From contig MCFH01000021.1 in the NCBI GenBank assembly GCA_002104945.1, forward strand, positions 558,001 to 622,000: a stretch of 64,000 nt of DNA, written 5' to 3'. The stretch's first letter is position 1. Each line of letters opens with the position of its first letter. Below are positions 26,001-35,032 of the stretch, piece by piece. The position numbers and the translations under genes were made by a program. Source of the stretch: Piromyces finnis (lineage: Eukaryota; Neocallimastigomycota; Neocallimastigomycetes; Neocallimastigales; Neocallimastigaceae). Under the pieces are notes generated by a model that had not been told where the DNA came from, searched no databases, and was given only the letters and a program-made list of their open reading frames with translations.

Positions 26001-27561
26001 AATAAATATCTTCTACATCATTGGAATAGCAAGAAAGAGCTTGGGATTGAAATATAGAAATATCTTCAACATCAACAATAGGAATAAATTTATTATCAGA
26101 AGATTTCAAAATTAATGTTTTATCAACTGTATCAATCATAATGCGATTTTCATTTTGTGTTTTAAATCCAATAATAGCATCATAAAATGAATCGTTTTTA
26201 TCTGATATTCTAAATATAGAATCAAATTCAATTTTGCCTATTTTTACATGAAGTTTCACTAGATCATATACTCTAGCAACATCATCAACCATTGCTTGTC
26301 TTATTCTTCCTCTAATTTGTCCTACAATTTCAAAATCTTTAATTTTATTATCTAAAAAGGAGCGCGTAATTAAATTTGTATTACTACATGCATCAATAAA
26401 TATAGCTGCTGAATGGGAATTGATTGTACCATGAACAACTGCAACATCATGATCGTTTACTTTGGTTCTTCCATCGATATTAATGAAATTATTATTTAAT
26501 TTATACAAATTATTATTATTTTCATCAACTTCAGTGGTACTAATAGTAATATTATCCAACTTTAAATTCTTTAATCCCTTAATTAATTCAGCTTTGGACG
26601 TTTTACTAACACCTAAAAGTTGTCCAAAAGTAATATTAGCTGGAGTATTTAATAAATCGGTACATATATTATATTCTTCTGAATCTTTTAGCATTTGGAT
26701 TGAAGTTTTTGTTTTTATACTATTAGAATTATCACTAGGTAATATATTTTCCAAAGTGGATTCTTCATTTATACGCGTGTTTTTACGCGTTTTCTTTACC
26801 TTATTAGCTTCTTTCATATCTATATCGGTATTTAAACTAGTAGTCTTATTTTTCTTTGATTTATCTTCATTTTCTAATTTAAAATTTACTTTCCTGGTTT
26901 TATTATTCTTATCAATTGAATTATCATTAATATTATTATTCAATTTTATATTATTATTTATATCTTTTTCATTATTATTATTATCCGAAGTGTTATCTTT
27001 AATATTGCTATAATTATTTTTATTATTGATATTGATATTGTTATTAATATTATTATTATCATTATTATTTAAATTATTATTGTTAAAATTATTACTAGAA
27101 TTATTAGTATTATTATTGGTATTAAAATTATTATTATAGATATCATCAAAATTATTACTAATATTATTGTTAAAATTATTTTCATTTGTAATATTGCTAT
27201 TCATATTATTAAAATTGTTATTATTCATATTATTATTTAAATTAGTTTTATTCATATTATTAATGTTATTATTAGTGTTAATATTAGTATTAATATTTTT
27301 AAAATTATTCTTTTCTCTTTCTGTATTAGGAATTCTGGAATATGGATTTTTAGCTTTTAATTTCTCATCTCGATGTCTTTTAGCTGCAGCAACAATAGCT
27401 TCATAATTAGGTGAATAAGTAGTTGCTGTAACATCGGGATTCATTGTATTATTATTATTATAGTAATAGTTATTATTAGTGTTGGCAGTTTGATTAACGG
27501 AAGTTTGCCCTCTTCCATAACCTAGTTTTTTGTATAATATGTAGAGTTCATGTGTGGGCAA
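23098..27561 (-). CDS. pol: Pol polyprotein of the Ty3/gypsy element
   Basis: 1487-codon ORF, probably expressed only as a Gag-Pol fusion by -1 frameshifting at 27525-27531; the first ATG lies inside the overlap. Residues ~1-230 are an Asn-rich linker. Protease lies around residue 387 (IFIDACSNTNLITRSF). RT spans ~640-830, with WRLCIDFRKLN, IDLFSGYHQIPM and catalytic YLDD near 760. RNase H is around 905 (FIIRSDACGYGIGG) and continues to ADALSR. A second Asn-rich linker follows. Integrase has an HHCC zinc motif (HRIGHEG ... CKICQLN) near 1150 and DDE residues in GLDIIGPL, ITDNGVQF and ESNGLVENRN (about 1215-1307). A GPY/F-type module (YFIGPFII) lies near 1450. No chromodomain is seen after it. 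All core catalytic residues are present, with no stops or frameshifts. The protease reads DAC where most retropepsins have D(S/T)G. Confidence 0.93.
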   Translation of the reverse strand: MPTHELYILYKKLGYGRGQTSVNQTANTNNNYYYNNNNTMNPDVTATTYSPNYEAIVAAAKRHRDEKLKAKNPYSRIPNTEREKNNFKNINTNINTNNNINNMNKTNLNNNMNNNNFNNMNSNITNENNFNNNISNNFDDIYNNNFNTNNNTNNSSNNFNNNNLNNNDNNNINNNININNKNNYSNIKDNTSDNNNNEKDINNNIKLNNNINDNSIDKNNKTRKVNFKLENEDKSKKNKTTSLNTDIDMKEANKVKKTRKNTRINEESTLENILPSDNSNSIKTKTSIQMLKDSEEYNICTDLLNTPANITFGQLLGVSKTSKAELIKGLKNLKLDNITISTTEVDENNNNLYKLNNNFINIDGRTKVNDHDVAVVHGTINSHSAAIFIDACSNTNLITRSFLDNKIKDFEIVGQIRGRIRQAMVDDVARVYDLVKLHVKIGKIEFDSIFRISDKNDSFYDAIIGFKTQNENRIMIDTVDKTLILKSSDNKFIPIVDVEDISIFQSQALSCYSNDVEDIYFDYEDITASTILAVVEENRSNKIENNNNNKMDIINNIISNIKVDNDVDKNLFNSLLKNFNDVIAVSSDDLEPSNLLPHHIILEDNVRPIKQKAYNISQVQLSGLKEELEKLINKGLIEPSHSPWASPVVMVKKKNGKWRLCIDFRKLNNVTVKDAYALPKIKEIFDSLKDSKIFSTIDLFSGYHQIPMFKEDMDKTSFTTKFGNYYFKVMPFGLTNAPATFQREMNRIFFDLINECVQIYLDDIIIYSPSFEDHINDLRKVFTILRNNKLKLNIEKCSFCQLEIEALGHRVTIDGLLPLEKKVASIKEMNPPRDISELRSFLGMTSYYRNFIENYSAIAAPLCKLLKKKIKYEWTEIQEQSFRNLIYCLVNAPILCFPKFDVPFIIRSDACGYGIGGVLLQLYDDNIEHPVYFVSRSIKKTKENYTTTELEGTAAYYCLLQFEPYILGNPFQTILYTDHEPLVPIIKKGEPNTKKHQRWCDKFSQLKVNIIYQPGKANKIADALSRITLKENLIVNTTISDGNDNNNKDENNSNINKFIANNLDNLEINNNNNNNDNNNNNIKNIDISNKTNSSNFTEEENEKFVSDFMKKFLNDKIVTIDNKLYFKDNNNFREIIDDPYTKIKIIAKEHRIGHEGVQKTYERIKNKFYWKNLIIDVKKYVSLCKICQLNKSEPLPKPTEKFRTPVEAPFVRLGLDIIGPLRETTLGNKYIMVCVDYFTKWVEAKPVRTTTSQDVTNFLVEVFSRHGTPQLIITDNGVQFVSEYTKIFVDLYDVYIHFISTYHPESNGLVENRNREIGKQLRNFSDNNENWDVLLPIALWAIRTCKSVSTGYSSFELLYGRSENIPIDINIRNSILSIEERSIEELLMERFIDHAKWVKQAASKMLGTINYWKSRRLAQQSMNNKNNYKIGDKVKIRNQQRNKLEPYFIGPFIIREISWNTAKLQDELTGQYLERNVHFKNILPFRE
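27499..27531 (-). promoter_or_regulatory. -1 programmed ribosomal frameshift site at the gag/pol overlap
   Basis: On the element strand the last two sense codons of gag are AAA AAC preceded by A, the canonical heptamer A AAA AAC (27531-27525), followed at once by the gag stop TAG (27524-27522). Slipping back one base continues in pol as KKLGYGRG. Eight nucleotides downstream, GGAAG (27516-27512) can pair with CTTCC (27503-27499) around an 8-nt loop, extendable by a U-G and an A-U pair. Heptamer, spacing and frame all fit a -1 signal; the weak stem is the least certain part. Confidence 0.82.
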
Positions 27562-28451
27562 AATCTGGCAATATGACCTGGTTCATGGCAGAAATAACAG
27601 GTCTTTATGTGTAAGTTCTGCATTCCGTTAATCAAATCATTCATTTCATCATTTTGATTATTAATGCTAGTAGTTAATCTTGTATTATTATTAGAATTTG
27701 ATATATTAGAATATTGTGTACTAGCACCATTATTCATACTATTATAGCTTTTACTATAATTAACATTATTACCATTATTATTACTATTATTATTAACATT
27801 ATTATTTACTTTAATATTATGTGGAGGATTGTAATTATTGTAATTATTCGAATATCTAGGCCTACTATAAGTATAATTCGAATTATTATAATTGTTATTA
27901 TTAGTACGACGGTAGTTCATAGACGAAGTACTAGCTCTAAGATTTGGACCATTATGAATTTCATAATATCTTTCAGCAATCCCCATAGCATCTTCAATTG
28001 ATTTTGGATCTGCGAATGCAACCTTTTCATAAACATCATCTTGTGCAACTAGAGCGAATTCATAGTCATACACAGAAATCTTGTCTTTGAATTCATCTGG
28101 CAGATCATCATAAAGCTTCATAAACTTTTTATCAAATTCTAATACATTTTCATTAACTTCAATTTTTAACATTTTTAATTTCCTAAATTTGGCAGCTTTA
28201 TCATTGTTTGAATGATATTTCTTCATAAGTATTACTTTACATTCATTAAGAGATAAGTCTCTATTTACTTTTCTCCTATGTTCCAGAATCGCTTTGGTAG
28301 CTTCTTCACGCGTACTAGCCAAAATATAACGGTAGATATCTTCATTAGCTACCTTTTCTATAGCTAACCAATTTTCTAAAAGATCCACCCAGGTATCTAC
28401 ATCTTGGTTAGTTCCTCCAATTGTTGGAAGTGGAATTTTAAATTCACCCAT
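27522..28451 (-). CDS. gag: Gag polyprotein of the Ty3/gypsy element
   Basis: 309-residue capsid/nucleocapsid precursor that would form particles and package element RNA. The N-terminal ~150 residues resemble the retrotransposon gag domain (WVDLLENWLAIE, then LMKKYHSNNDKAAKFRKL and VLEFDKKFMKLYDDLP). A basic Asn/Tyr-rich linker follows. One zinc knuckle of CX2CX4HX4C type (CYFCHEPGHIARFC) lies just before the end. The ORF overlaps pol by 40 nt in a different frame and ends with the slippery site. The ATG lies 839 nt downstream of the 5' LTR edge on the element strand. Confidence 0.9.
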   Translation of the reverse strand: MGEFKIPLPTIGGTNQDVDTWVDLLENWLAIEKVANEDIYRYILASTREEATKAILEHRRKVNRDLSLNECKVILMKKYHSNNDKAAKFRKLKMLKIEVNENVLEFDKKFMKLYDDLPDEFKDKISVYDYEFALVAQDDVYEKVAFADPKSIEDAMGIAERYYEIHNGPNLRASTSSMNYRRTNNNNYNNSNYTYSRPRYSNNYNNYNPPHNIKVNNNVNNNSNNNGNNVNYSKSYNSMNNGASTQYSNISNSNNNTRLTTSINNQNDEMNDLINGMQNLHIKTCYFCHEPGHIARFCPHMNSTYYTKN

Positions 28452-28546
28452 TATTGAATTGAAAATAGAATAAATAATTAATTGGTAATATTATATGAAA
28501 TAAAAAAAAAAAATAAAATAAAAATAAATGTAATTCTTAATTATAA

Positions 28547-28729
28547 GATTAAAATAATGTAAATAATACAATATTTTAATTCTCTTTAAATAAAATAAAA
28601 TAAAATAAAATAATTAAAATAGTTAGAATTAAAATAAGTAAGAAGATACAATATTTTAATTCACTTAGATAATGATAATTATAAAATAATTAGAATTAAA
28701 ATAAGTAAGAGAATACAATATTTTAATTC
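28547..28729 (-). repeat. Three hairpin repeats in the retrotransposon leader
   Basis: Three units upstream of gag each contain GAATTAAAATA (first unit GATTAAAATA), a 15-nt loop ending TACAA, and TATTTTAATTC. Arms are 28547-28556/28572-28582, 28626-28636/28652-28662 and 28693-28703/28719-28729. Units 2 and 3 have perfect 11-bp stems. Loop length is the same in all three, while spacing between units differs (80 and 67 nt). Confidence 0.7.
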
Positions 28730-29270
28730 ACTTAAAATAATATGAAAATTTCTTTAAAATAAAACTCACTATAACTAATATAGTTGGTAGTAAGCTTAAT
28801 CAGATATTATAAAATAAGTAAAAATATTATAAAATATGTAATAATAATTCTTAAATATAAAATTCTTTATATATAATATAATGTTATATAGTAATATAAC
28901 ATAAAACTTTTCAAACTATTGAATAAAAATAAAATAAATAATCTACCAACTAATAAACATATATGAATAAAAGATTAATCGTTTTTATTCTGGTCCGATT
29001 TCCCCAGTTTCTCTTATTCAATTATATAAAAATAATAAAATTGTATTAATAATAATATTCTTGTGGATATTAGAATATAACTTGACTAAAGTAAATACTC
29101 TAAATTTCACAAAATACAAAGGTAAAATAAAGAAAATAAAAATAACAATTAATTCAATTCAATAATATCGCGTTTATTTTCCACTTAATAATAAAACACT
29201 CAAACTAAATAATTAAATTCACCTATATTATAGATTTAATTAACTAATATTAATATCTTTTATTCTACAA

Positions 29271-29287
29271 CCTCACACTTCGCACCA
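29271..29287 (-). other. Primer-binding site of the Ty3/gypsy element
   Basis: On the element strand, three nucleotides after the 5' LTR, the sequence reads TGGTGCGAAGTGTGAGG. It would pair with a tRNA 3' end CCTCACACTTCGCACCA. TGG pairing with CCA at the right distance supports the call. The tRNA species was not identified. Confidence 0.75.
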
Positions 29288-29290
29288 ATT

Positions 29291-29866
29291 TGATATAAGT
29301 TTCTTTTATGTTGTAGTAATTTAATATTAGTTTATTTATAATTTATTATATTAGGTGAAAAATATTTTATTACTATTAACTTCTCTCTTATTAATAATTT
29401 CACTTATAATATTTTCTTATTAATTATTAAAGCTCTTCCCTTTCTAATTATTAATTATTTTTTACATGAATATTTTTATATTATAAAATTCCTATAATAT
29501 AATTGAATATCAATTATATAATGTAATGTATTCATAATATATGAATAATAATTAAATAGGATATAGTATAATATATTTTACATTTTATATGAAATATTAC
29601 TATATAAGGAAAGGTAATGTAATACAAATAAGTATTACAATAAAATTAATACTAATATATAATATTAATATTTAAGAATATAATGAAATATGTACATGAA
29701 TTCTATAACTAATATATAAATAATGTATTATAATATATATCAATTATTATATTATTATTATGAAATATTATATATAAATTTCTAAAGATGAAATTGAATA
29801 TTTTAAATAATAAAAATTATTTTAAATATTGGCTAATATGTAGCTAGACATATTAATTTCATATCA
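29291..29866 (-). repeat. 5' LTR of the Ty3/gypsy element
   Basis: 576 bp, near-identical to 22183-22752. It should carry the element promoter. AT-rich throughout, so no TATA box can be singled out. The outer edge is followed by TATT. Confidence 0.92.
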
Positions 29867-31974
29867 TATTATTTATTATCTTTTAAATAACATTAAAAAT
29901 TATTTTTTGTATTTATAATTAAATTGGTAGGGTTGGCATTAGCATTTTATATTAATAATTTTACACACATTTGTTCTTTTTCATTTATTTATTTAATTGC
30001 TAAATAAATGAAAATGATAAAAAATATAACATACTCATATTCTAACAGTATTGCATTGTTAAAGTTTTCTTTAATCATGTATATATAAATGAAAACCAAT
30101 AGGAAAATAGTATTAATAAATTGAATTTTCAAATAAAACCATTTTTAATAAATTAAAGCAAAATTAATTTTATTTTAATAACTTTTGTGAAACCATTAAA
30201 AGAAATTTTAAATAATATATTTTTTTTGTAAATTTTTATATTTTTTTTTACATAGCAAAAAAAGAAAAAGTAATATAAAAGAAAGATCTATTTTTAAACA
30301 ATAGGTCTATTAGTAGTAAAAAATAAAGATATATACATGTAATATCAACCTATATTATTATTGAATTATTTTAAAAATAATATAAAAAGAAAGCAAATTA
30401 CTAATTACGAATGAACGACTAGTAAAAATAATTATATAAATAACAATAAAATTAATTATTAAAATATTAAAATTAAATAAAGTAGTGAACACAAAATCAA
30501 TTAATTTAGATTATTAATAATTTTACTATAATAATTATTAATTGAAAAGATGTTAAAAATTTAAATTATAATATAAATTGTTGAGTATTGTATAAACATT
30601 ACATTAACATAAGAATAGATATTGAGCTAAAAAAAAGTCTTTCTTATTAACCCTTTTTTTCATAAAGTGGTTGTTTAGAAAATGCTACAAATTTTTTTAT
30701 TAACGTTTGCCTTTAATAATACCTTTAAACAATTTAAATATTGTTTATATTCATCCTTTAAATAGAAAATATTAACTTTATATCAAAATTATATTTTTTA
30801 TATTTATTATTTGAAACTTTAATATATTATTATATACTATTAACTATATTATTTAACTATTAGTATTTAACATTTTACCAATAATATATGTTTATTATAT
30901 ATTATATTAACCTATAAATTAAATAGAAATTTTATTCATAATATGGATTATTTTCCATATTTAATTATCAACTAATTTCCTCAAATAGTATCATTAATTA
31001 ATAATAATATATTATATAATATATTATTAGAATATTGAAATTAAAAATAAAATCTTATTAAATAATATTATTTTATTATTATTATTTATATTATATTTTA
31101 ATATATTTACATTATTTATTTTAAAGTTTGATTTGCAATTAATAACTTTTACTTTTAATGAAAAAAAGTTTATTTTCTAATGTTTAATATTGTAATAGCA
31201 AGATAATATATTACTAATAAATTATTAATATATACAAAATTATATCATTTTTTGTTTAGAAAAACAAAAAATCAAATATTAAAAAAAAAAAAAAATCTAT
31301 TATTAAAACTTTTTTCTATGTAAAAAAGAAACAAAAATATTTTAAAAAAAAAAAGTTTGTTATTTTATAGTTAAAACCATTATCCTTTTTTAAAAAAAGC
31401 TATGTTTTTGTAATAAATAAAAAAAGAAAAGAAAAAAAAAAAAAAAAACAGGATTATTTTTCTTTAAAGAAATAATAATTTTTTCAATAAATTAATCTCT
31501 TATAATTAAACTTTTAATAATTTTACAAGTGAATTATATTCTTCATTGTATAATCTTTTTTTTTTTTTTTTTGTATGTAGGTAATATTTTTTTTTAAAAT
31601 AATTGACAAAATAGATTTTAGAGTGAATAATAAAATATATAAAAGTAACGAAAATAATTTGAATAAATAAATTAAGAATAAATATTCATATTATAAAATT
31701 TTATATAAATTTATATATTTTATAAGAAAAAAAAAAATCAAAGTAAAATAAAATTTTTCATTTTCATTAAATATTTTTTTTAATATCATATATAACTATT
31801 TAAACAGAAATTAACTCTAGGTTAATTATAAAAATTATTTCAAAATATATAAAAATGTTATTTAAATGATAAAAAAGATAGAACAACAACAACAAAAAAA
31901 AAACTTTTGCATTCAAATATATAAATAAATCTAAAAAAAAATATAAATTGATATTTAATTTTTAAATTTTAAAA
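29867..31974. other. AT-rich spacer and SKN7 upstream region
   Basis: 2.1 kb between the retrotransposon and SKN7. Holds many A/T tracts (for example 31435-31448 and 31557-31572) and the presumptive SKN7 promoter, but no recognised gene, repeat or RNA. A-rich sequence directly precedes the SKN7 ATG. Confidence 0.5.
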
Positions 31975-34900
31975 ATGTCACATTCACAATTTCCTTATAA
32001 TACTTTTCAAGCAAATCCCCAATCACAAATTTTTAATCCAAATCAAGATGTTGCATATACCCAACAACAAGCTTATCAAGCAACGACACAATTTCAATAT
32101 TCTTTGAATAATCAGGAATCAATAATTATGCCTATGAATACTTTTCAACAATCCTTTAATACTGAAGTACAAACAGTTAATCAGCAAACTCAAGCAAAAG
32201 TAAAGAAAGAGGACAAAGATATTCAGAATATACTACCAAATAAACAAGCTAATCCTAAATTACCAAAACAAAAATTAAATACAAAAATAGCAAAAGCTAC
32301 TTCATCAAAAAAAGCTATCAATGTACCCGTAAGCGTATCATCAGCAAAATCTAGAATTCCAGCAGTAAAAAGTTATATAAAAGCATTAGATAAAGTTAAA
32401 AGTGAAGAGAAATTAAAATTTAATTTAGATTCAATTTCAACGAGTTTACCTTCTGATCTTTTAGATTTAGAAAGAAATTCAGGTGTTCCTGATTTTATTA
32501 AAAAATTATATAGGTAAATCCTTTTTTTTTTTAAGAAAAATATTTAAAGAAAGTGTAATATGGAGTTCTAATTTATATTATTTAAAAATAAATAGGTTAT
32601 TAGAAGATAAAAATTATCATTCAATAGTATCATGGGGTGAAAATGGTGATAGCTTTATTGTTAAAGATCCTACTGAATTTTCAAGAAAGATCCTTCCAAA
32701 ACATTTCAAGCACAGTAATTTTGCTAGTTTTGTACGACAATTAAATAAATATGATTTTCATAAAGTAAAAGTGGATAAAATAAATTCTTATGGTGAAAAT
32801 GTAAATAATATTAAATGAATGAAACATGCTATATTTAAAAATTTGAATTAAAACTTTTTAAAATATTAATGATATTCTATTTATATATATAAATATTGTT
32901 TAATGTTGTTTTAAAAAAATAGATGTGGGGATTTAAGCATCCAAATTTCCAATTCAATAAAAAGGAACAATTAGAATTAATTAAAAGAAAAGTAAGTAAT
33001 AAAACTCAGAAAACCACAGAGCAAAAGCAAACTGATATAAATCTTGATATGAAACAACAAGTTGAAAACTTAATTGAAATTGGATCAGCGTTAGCTAGTA
33101 ATGTAAATCAATTGACTACAAATTATAGCGATTTTTTTAATGATTATATTAATTTCGGAAAATACATAGAATTACAATCGAAAACACTCAAAAGCTTAGT
33201 TGATTTTGTAATTGATAAGGAAATAAGAAAACAACCTAATCCAACTAAAAATAATAATAATTTTGAAAATCTGGTAAATACATATAACTATTGGAATTCA
33301 AATACTCAGGTAGTGAAAGACAATTTTGCTCAATTTCAAAGTAATGTCACTAAGAGTATAGAACAAATGAATATTACTTGTGATAAAATAAATTCTTTAA
33401 ATAATAAATTAAAGAGTTCTCTAATAGCCGTAAAAACGGAAGAAAAATTAGCTATAAATTCAGAGGAGCCTATTGCTAATGAAAACAATGTTAAAAATAA
33501 AGATAAAAATCAAACTCCTGAAAATGTACCTATTCCAAGTTTAATGCCAGTAAATAATATTGTAACCGTGAATAATAATGTAAATAATCCGGTATTAATA
33601 AATCAAACAACTGACATCAATAATTCTATGAATATTGAAGTTAATGCACAAACTCAAATCAAAACTTCACCTCCTACACAAGCAATATTTATGCCATTAT
33701 CGGAAAGTGATATAAAGACTACCACTAGTCTTGTTAAAAGTGTTAAAAAACCGAAATGGTAATTTTTTTTTATTTTTTTTATTCAATTTAAATATTTTTT
33801 TTTTCCAAATATAAAGTATATAATCAAAAATTATTTTTTTTACTTTGGATAAAAAAATTAAAATATATATTTTTATTTTAATCATTCGTAGGTCACAACC
33901 CCCAAGAGTTTTATTGGTTGAAGATGATGCTATTTGTCGTGCTCTTTCTTCTAAATTATTACAAGTATTTGGTTGTAAATTTGATATTGCAGTAGATGGT
34001 CAATCCGCAATTGAGCGTATGGGTGATAGAAAGTATGATATTGTATTAATGGATATTGTCATGCCAAAGATTGATGGTGTCACAGCCACTAACCGTATTA
34101 GACAATTTGATCAACTTACACCAATTATTAGTATGACAAGTAATACTACTGAAAATGATTGTATTACTTATTTAAGAAATGGTATGAATGATGTTTTACC
34201 AAAACCATTTAATAAAAATGGATTATTGAATATGTTGGAAAGATATTGTTCTCATTTAAGACATATGAATGAAAATTCTATTGAACCGGGATTTCCAAAA
34301 ACCATCATGATGATAGGTAGTAATAATGATATTAGTAGTAATAGTTCAATCTTTGGATTAAATTGGAATAATGTAGAGACCTCAAAAGGTAGAATTACAG
34401 AGCTTCAAGATGATGATATTAATTCCAATACCACCAGTACCACCACCAATAGTAACACAAATAACAGTTCGACCACAACTCTACCAAATACGAATAATGC
34501 TACTCTATCTACAAATATTTCTACGACAAGTAATATTTCTGCCAACATTTCTACTACTAATAATATAAATGTTGGGAACGTACCTCCAATTATTTCAAAC
34601 GTAACTTCCTCAACGAATCCTGTTTTATTATCAATGTATGACAAACCTAGTAGTTCAACAATTGATTCCACTTTAGAGCCAATGATGATGCAAAACTTTA
34701 ATGTTTCTATGCAACAGCCAATGACAATATCAGATACCCAAAATGTCAGTGTTCAATACTACTCCACTTTACCAAATCCAACAGCCATTATATCATCTCA
34801 AATTCAGTCACCTCCTAATCAATTACAAACAACCACACCACAAATTATTCCTACCAATCCTACGGATCCATCCTTAGATCCTAACCTTTTACCAAATCCA

Positions 34901-35032
34901 ATTCTTATTAATAATATCGTATTACCTTCAAATCAAAGTCAAAATTTTATACCAAATAATCCTAATTCCTTATTAGGAGAGCATAAAACCGAAAATGACA
35001 TAAGACTTATAAACGAAACTATCAGTACATAA
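31975..35032 (+). CDS. SKN7: Skn7-type response regulator transcription factor, four exons
   Basis: Fungal stress and cell-wall regulator combining an HSF-type DNA-binding domain with a two-component receiver. Exons 31975-32513, 32596-32800, 32923-33758 and 33892-35032 join in phase to 906 residues. Residues 1-170 are Gln/Asn-rich. The HSF domain starts at about 172 (FIKKLYRLLEDKN) and includes [33 protein letters not shown] and, across the exon 2/3 junction, [13 protein letters not shown] probable coiled coil follows (about 260-400). The receiver starts near residue 530 ([19 protein letters not shown]). Acidic residues are D538/D539, the predicted phosphoacceptor is D581 in VLMDIVMP, and the conserved lysine is K631 in LPKPF. 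The last ~250 residues are Ser/Thr/Asn/Pro-rich. In yeasts Skn7 receives phosphate from a histidine kinase via a phosphotransfer protein and acts in oxidative and osmotic responses; that role is inferred here. Single copy: the duplicated block begins ~180 bp downstream. Confidence 0.94.

Larger units (their letters stand above)
22183..29866 (-). mobile_element. Complete Ty3/gypsy LTR retrotransposon
   Basis: A 7.7 kb element in minus orientation with two LTRs (570 and 576 bp), a primer-binding site, gag and pol ORFs and a polypurine-like stretch. LTRs begin TGATAT and end ATATCA as read on +, giving the usual TG...CA termini. Flanks carry TATT on both sides (22179-22182 and 29867-29870), a 4-bp target-site duplication. 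Domain order protease, RT, RNase H, integrase places it in Ty3/gypsy (Metaviridae). Both ORFs are open throughout and the LTRs differ at only a few positions, so it is young and possibly active. Asparagine-rich linkers are adapted to the host composition. Confidence 0.93.
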
